Source of the DNA: Palsa-504 sp963744575
GTDB taxonomy: Bacteria > Actinomycetota > Actinomycetes > Streptosporangiales > Streptosporangiaceae
Direction of reading: 5' to 3'
Length of the DNA: 64,000 nt
Assembly: GCA_963744575.1 (NCBI GenBank)
Contig: CAVUUF010000012.1
Location: forward strand, 232,119 to 296,118
The notes beneath the pieces are model-generated. The model ran no database searches and was not told where the DNA came from. It saw nothing but the letters and a program-made list of their open reading frames with translations. Position 1 is the stretch's first letter, and each line of letters starts with the position of its first letter. Shown piece after piece: positions 61,804 to 64,000 of the stretch. Both the position numbers and the translations under genes were made by a program.

Positions 61804-63009
61804 ATGACCCGGGTGGTTAGCGGCACGCTCCGCGAATGGCGGCGGTCCCGCGGGTGGGACGTGCCGGAACTGGCACGTCAGCTCCGCCACGCTGCCCGTG
61901 GCCAGGTTGCCGCCCATGATGGCCTCGTCCGGATGATCTACGCGTGGGAACGCGGTGACCACGAGGTCTCCGAACGGTACGAGCTGCTATTGCGGTCGCT
62001 GGGCTTTGACCCCGATCACGCGACCCGCTCTGACGATGCGGCACCCAGCGGGGCACTTCTCGAGGGGCGTGGCGCGGTGTCACGTTTCCGCCTGGAGGCG
62101 CTTTCCGCCGGGCAGCTCGAAGAGCTAATCGGCCTGCTTGACGATCAGTGGCACGCGCTGGTGCGGACCGATAACCTCCTCGGGCCGCGCCACGCTCTGC
62201 GCGGAGTGCGTGACCAGCTCGGCGTGATCGATGCCCTGCTCCGTGGCGTCCGGCCGCCAGCCCGGCACTGGATCCTGCAGCTCGGCGCGAAATACGCCGA
62301 ATCAGCTGCGTGGCTGCACGAGGACTCCGGGGACATGCACGGCGCCCGCTACTGGACCGGGCGGTCCATGGAATGGGCGCTGGAAGCCGACGACCGGCGG
62401 ATGATGTCGTGGGTCCTGTTCCGCCGCGGCGAGCACGCCGCCGCTGACGGGGACTCCGCCGCGGTCGCTGGCCTGGCCGCCGCGGCACGCCGCGAAGGGA
62501 GAGAACTTCCGGCTCCGATGCTGGCTGCCATCCTCCAGCAGGAGGCCTGCGCTTATGCCCTTGAGGGTGACGAAGCCGCCTGCCAAGCCGCCTTGGACCA
62601 AGCTCACGAGCGGGCGGCCTCGCCAGATGATCCCGGCGACGCATCGAACGGACACGGCTCGTTTTGCACGCCCGCCTACGTGGAGATGCAACGCGGCCGG
62701 TGCTGGCTGCGGCTCAGACAGCCGACGAAAGCGCGGGCCGCTCTAGAGAGCGCGATGCGATCTTTGCCGCCCGTGTACCGACGAGATCGCGGTGTCGCTC
62801 TCAGCGCCCTGGCCGCCGCATTTGCCGCTACTGGTGAGCCCGCCGAGGCGGCGGTCGCGGCGACGCAGGCCCTCTGTGTGGCGCGTGACGCCGGATCAGA
62901 AAGAATCGTCAGCATGGTGATCCCGGTCGGAACCGCGCTTTGGCGGTACCGCGGCATCGAAGTGGTCGCCCGGCTCCATGAGGCCCTCGCCGAAATTGTC
63001 GGCGCCTGA
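61804..63009 (+). CDS. XRE-family regulator with a TPR-like C-terminal region
   Basis: A 401-residue protein. The N-terminal helix-turn-helix (residues about 5-60) shows LREWRRSRGWDVPELARQL and MIYAWERGDHEVSERYELLL. A long helical region (about 120-400) has repeated A/L-rich pairs (WTGRSMEWALEADDRRMMSW, AYALEGDEAACQAALDQAHE) like tetratricopeptide repeats that sense a ligand or peptide. ATG at 61804 is chosen because earlier in-frame residues are not XRE-like. Its stop overlaps the RibD-like start (TGATG). Confidence 0.88.
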   Translation: MTRVVSGTLREWRRSRGWDVPELARQLRHAARGQVAAHDGLVRMIYAWERGDHEVSERYELLLRSLGFDPDHATRSDDAAPSGALLEGRGAVSRFRLEALSAGQLEELIGLLDDQWHALVRTDNLLGPRHALRGVRDQLGVIDALLRGVRPPARHWILQLGAKYAESAAWLHEDSGDMHGARYWTGRSMEWALEADDRRMMSWVLFRRGEHAAADGDSAAVAGLAAAARREGRELPAPMLAAILQQEACAYALEGDEAACQAALDQAHERAASPDDPGDASNGHGSFCTPAYVEMQRGRCWLRLRQPTKARAALESAMRSLPPVYRRDRGVALSALAAAFAATGEPAEAAVAATQALCVARDAGSERIVSMVIPVGTALWRYRGIEVVARLHEALAEIVGA

Positions 63010-63904
63010 TGGCCTCAGCTGCTGAAATCGCCGCCATGCGGCGCGCCATCGCCCTGTCCGCCGCTGGGCTCGGCACGACGAGCCCGAATCCGCCAGTCGG
63101 CTGCGTCCTGATCGATCCCCGGGGCCGGATCGTGGGTGAGGGATACCACGAGCGCAAAGGCGAAGCACACGCCGAAACCCTAGCCCTCGCCGCGGCCGGG
63201 CCGCTCGCGGCTGGCGCGACCGCTGTCGTCACCCTGGAGCCCTGCAACCACCAGGGCCGTACCCCGCCATGCAGGCAGGTCCTCATCGACGCCGACGTCC
63301 GGCGGGCGGTCATCGCCATCCTCGACCCCACTTCACGCGGCGAGGGCGGCGTCGTGGAACTCCGCCGGGCCGGCGTCGACGTGGAACCGGGGTGCTGGTC
63401 GGCGAGGCGCGGACTGTCCTTGGGGACTGGCTCGTCGGCCTCCGGAACCGCCGACCCGTTATCACCTGGCCGTACCTGATCACCAGTCAGGGAATCGAGG
63501 CGCTGCCCGCAGATACCAGCGAGGCGCGGTTGCTGCGCCTTAACGCTGATGCGGTGCTCGGGGCGGACGGCATGGTCCGGGAGGCCGTCCCAGACAGCCA
63601 CGGGAAAGGTGTCCTCAGCCTGAAGTTCCAGACATCCGGCTCCAGTGCTGCAGGGGCTGCCAGAGCCCTGTACGACGGCGGAATCCGCCGATTGCTCCTG
63701 GACGGCGGCCCCGACGCGGCCAGGCCGTTCCTCGATTCCGGCCTAGTGGATCGCGTGGTGGTCTACCTGCCGCATGGGACAGCTTCGAAGCGGCCGACCG
63801 CGGAGCTGCCATGGCCGCTGCTGCCGTTCGGATTCGTGATCACGTGCGCGGTCAGGACAGATGGCTTCGTCCGGATCGACGGCCAGCCGGACACGCTACG
63901 CTAG
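63009..63904 (+). pseudogene. RibD-like deaminase-reductase, frameshifted between domains
   Basis: The deaminase domain has the zinc site HAETLALA and LEPCNHQGRTPPC, and the start MASAAEIAAMRRAIALSA. At about 63385-63395 (CCGGGGTG) homology moves frame to GVLVGEARTVLGDWLVGLR and a short reductase domain with RRLLLDGGPDAARPFLDSG, ending GQPDTLR. If real, only the deaminase is made; if one base is wrong, a full fusion of about 298 residues, shorter than riboflavin RibD (about 360). It overlaps the XRE gene and shares its transcript. Confidence 0.82.
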
Positions 63905-64000
63905 CGTGCCGTGCCAGCGTGTGATGCCCCGCGAGCCGGGTGCCCAAAGCCGGAGCATGCACCATCGGTGAAAGCCGCTATGGCTGACGCTGACTCGCCG

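Overview
The window is a high-GC actinobacterial chromosome segment. It carries the recA neighbourhood familiar from Streptomyces-like genomes: lhr, a DUF3046 gene, recA, recX, rny, miaB and miaA. That core is interrupted by blocks of accessory genes. The RecA precursor holds an intein at the position used in Mycobacterium tuberculosis RecA. Codon usage, GTG starts and GC-rich hairpins fit Actinomycetota (Streptosporangiales/Frankia/Trebonia-like); the species cannot be fixed from the sequence alone. No tRNA, rRNA or CRISPR array was seen.

Layout. 0-3.8 kb: APC permease (cut by the window edge), amidohydrolase, MOSC protein, miaA. 3.9-8.4 kb: a NarL-type two-component system divergent from an MMPL transporter. 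8.5-9.9 kb: tyrosinase with a separately encoded C-terminal domain. 10-15.4 kb: miaB, an S9 peptidase, RNase Y. 15.7-20.4 kb: the complete high-affinity phosphate system pstS-pstC-pstA-pstB-phoU. 20.7-24.7 kb: an arsenic island with an ArsR-ArsC fusion, an aquaporin, a CoA-disulfide-reductase-like flavoprotein, a second ArsR and an ArsI/CadI lyase. 24.8-27.9 kb: recX and intein-bearing recA with an SOS box. 28.2-29.9 kb: a decayed modBC remnant. 30.4-36.5 kb: TauE/SafE exporter, DUF3046, a septum-formation-domain protein, an amino-sugar operon (SIS protein and NagA) with a DeoR regulator, and a lipoprotein. 36.7-43.2 kb: Lhr helicase, a repeat-rich DUF4282 protein, a HAD hydrolase.

43.2-46.7 kb holds gene remnants and repeats, then a split PEP-synthase-like pair resembling phenylphosphate synthase, with a frameshift in each half. 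46.9-48.1 kb is an unrecognised membrane protein. 48.3-55.6 kb is a five-gene, same-strand run: NylB-like serine hydrolase, ATP-grasp ligase, large Orn/Lys/Arg-type decarboxylase, a 71-residue protein and a MetE-like methyltransferase. This is the best candidate for an undescribed pathway. 55.7-58.5 kb holds a frameshifted hydrolase paralogue, an internally deleted bacteriophytochrome and a frameshifted heme oxygenase. 58.7-64 kb has an ACT-domain fragment, a GNAT, a dead IS701-type element with 12-bp terminal repeats, an 81-residue protein divergent from an XRE regulator, and a frameshifted RibD-like gene.

Eight reading-frame breaks lie in accessory genes, while every housekeeping gene is intact. 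This suggests real decay, but most breaks sit in G/C-rich tracts, so sequencing indels must be excluded.
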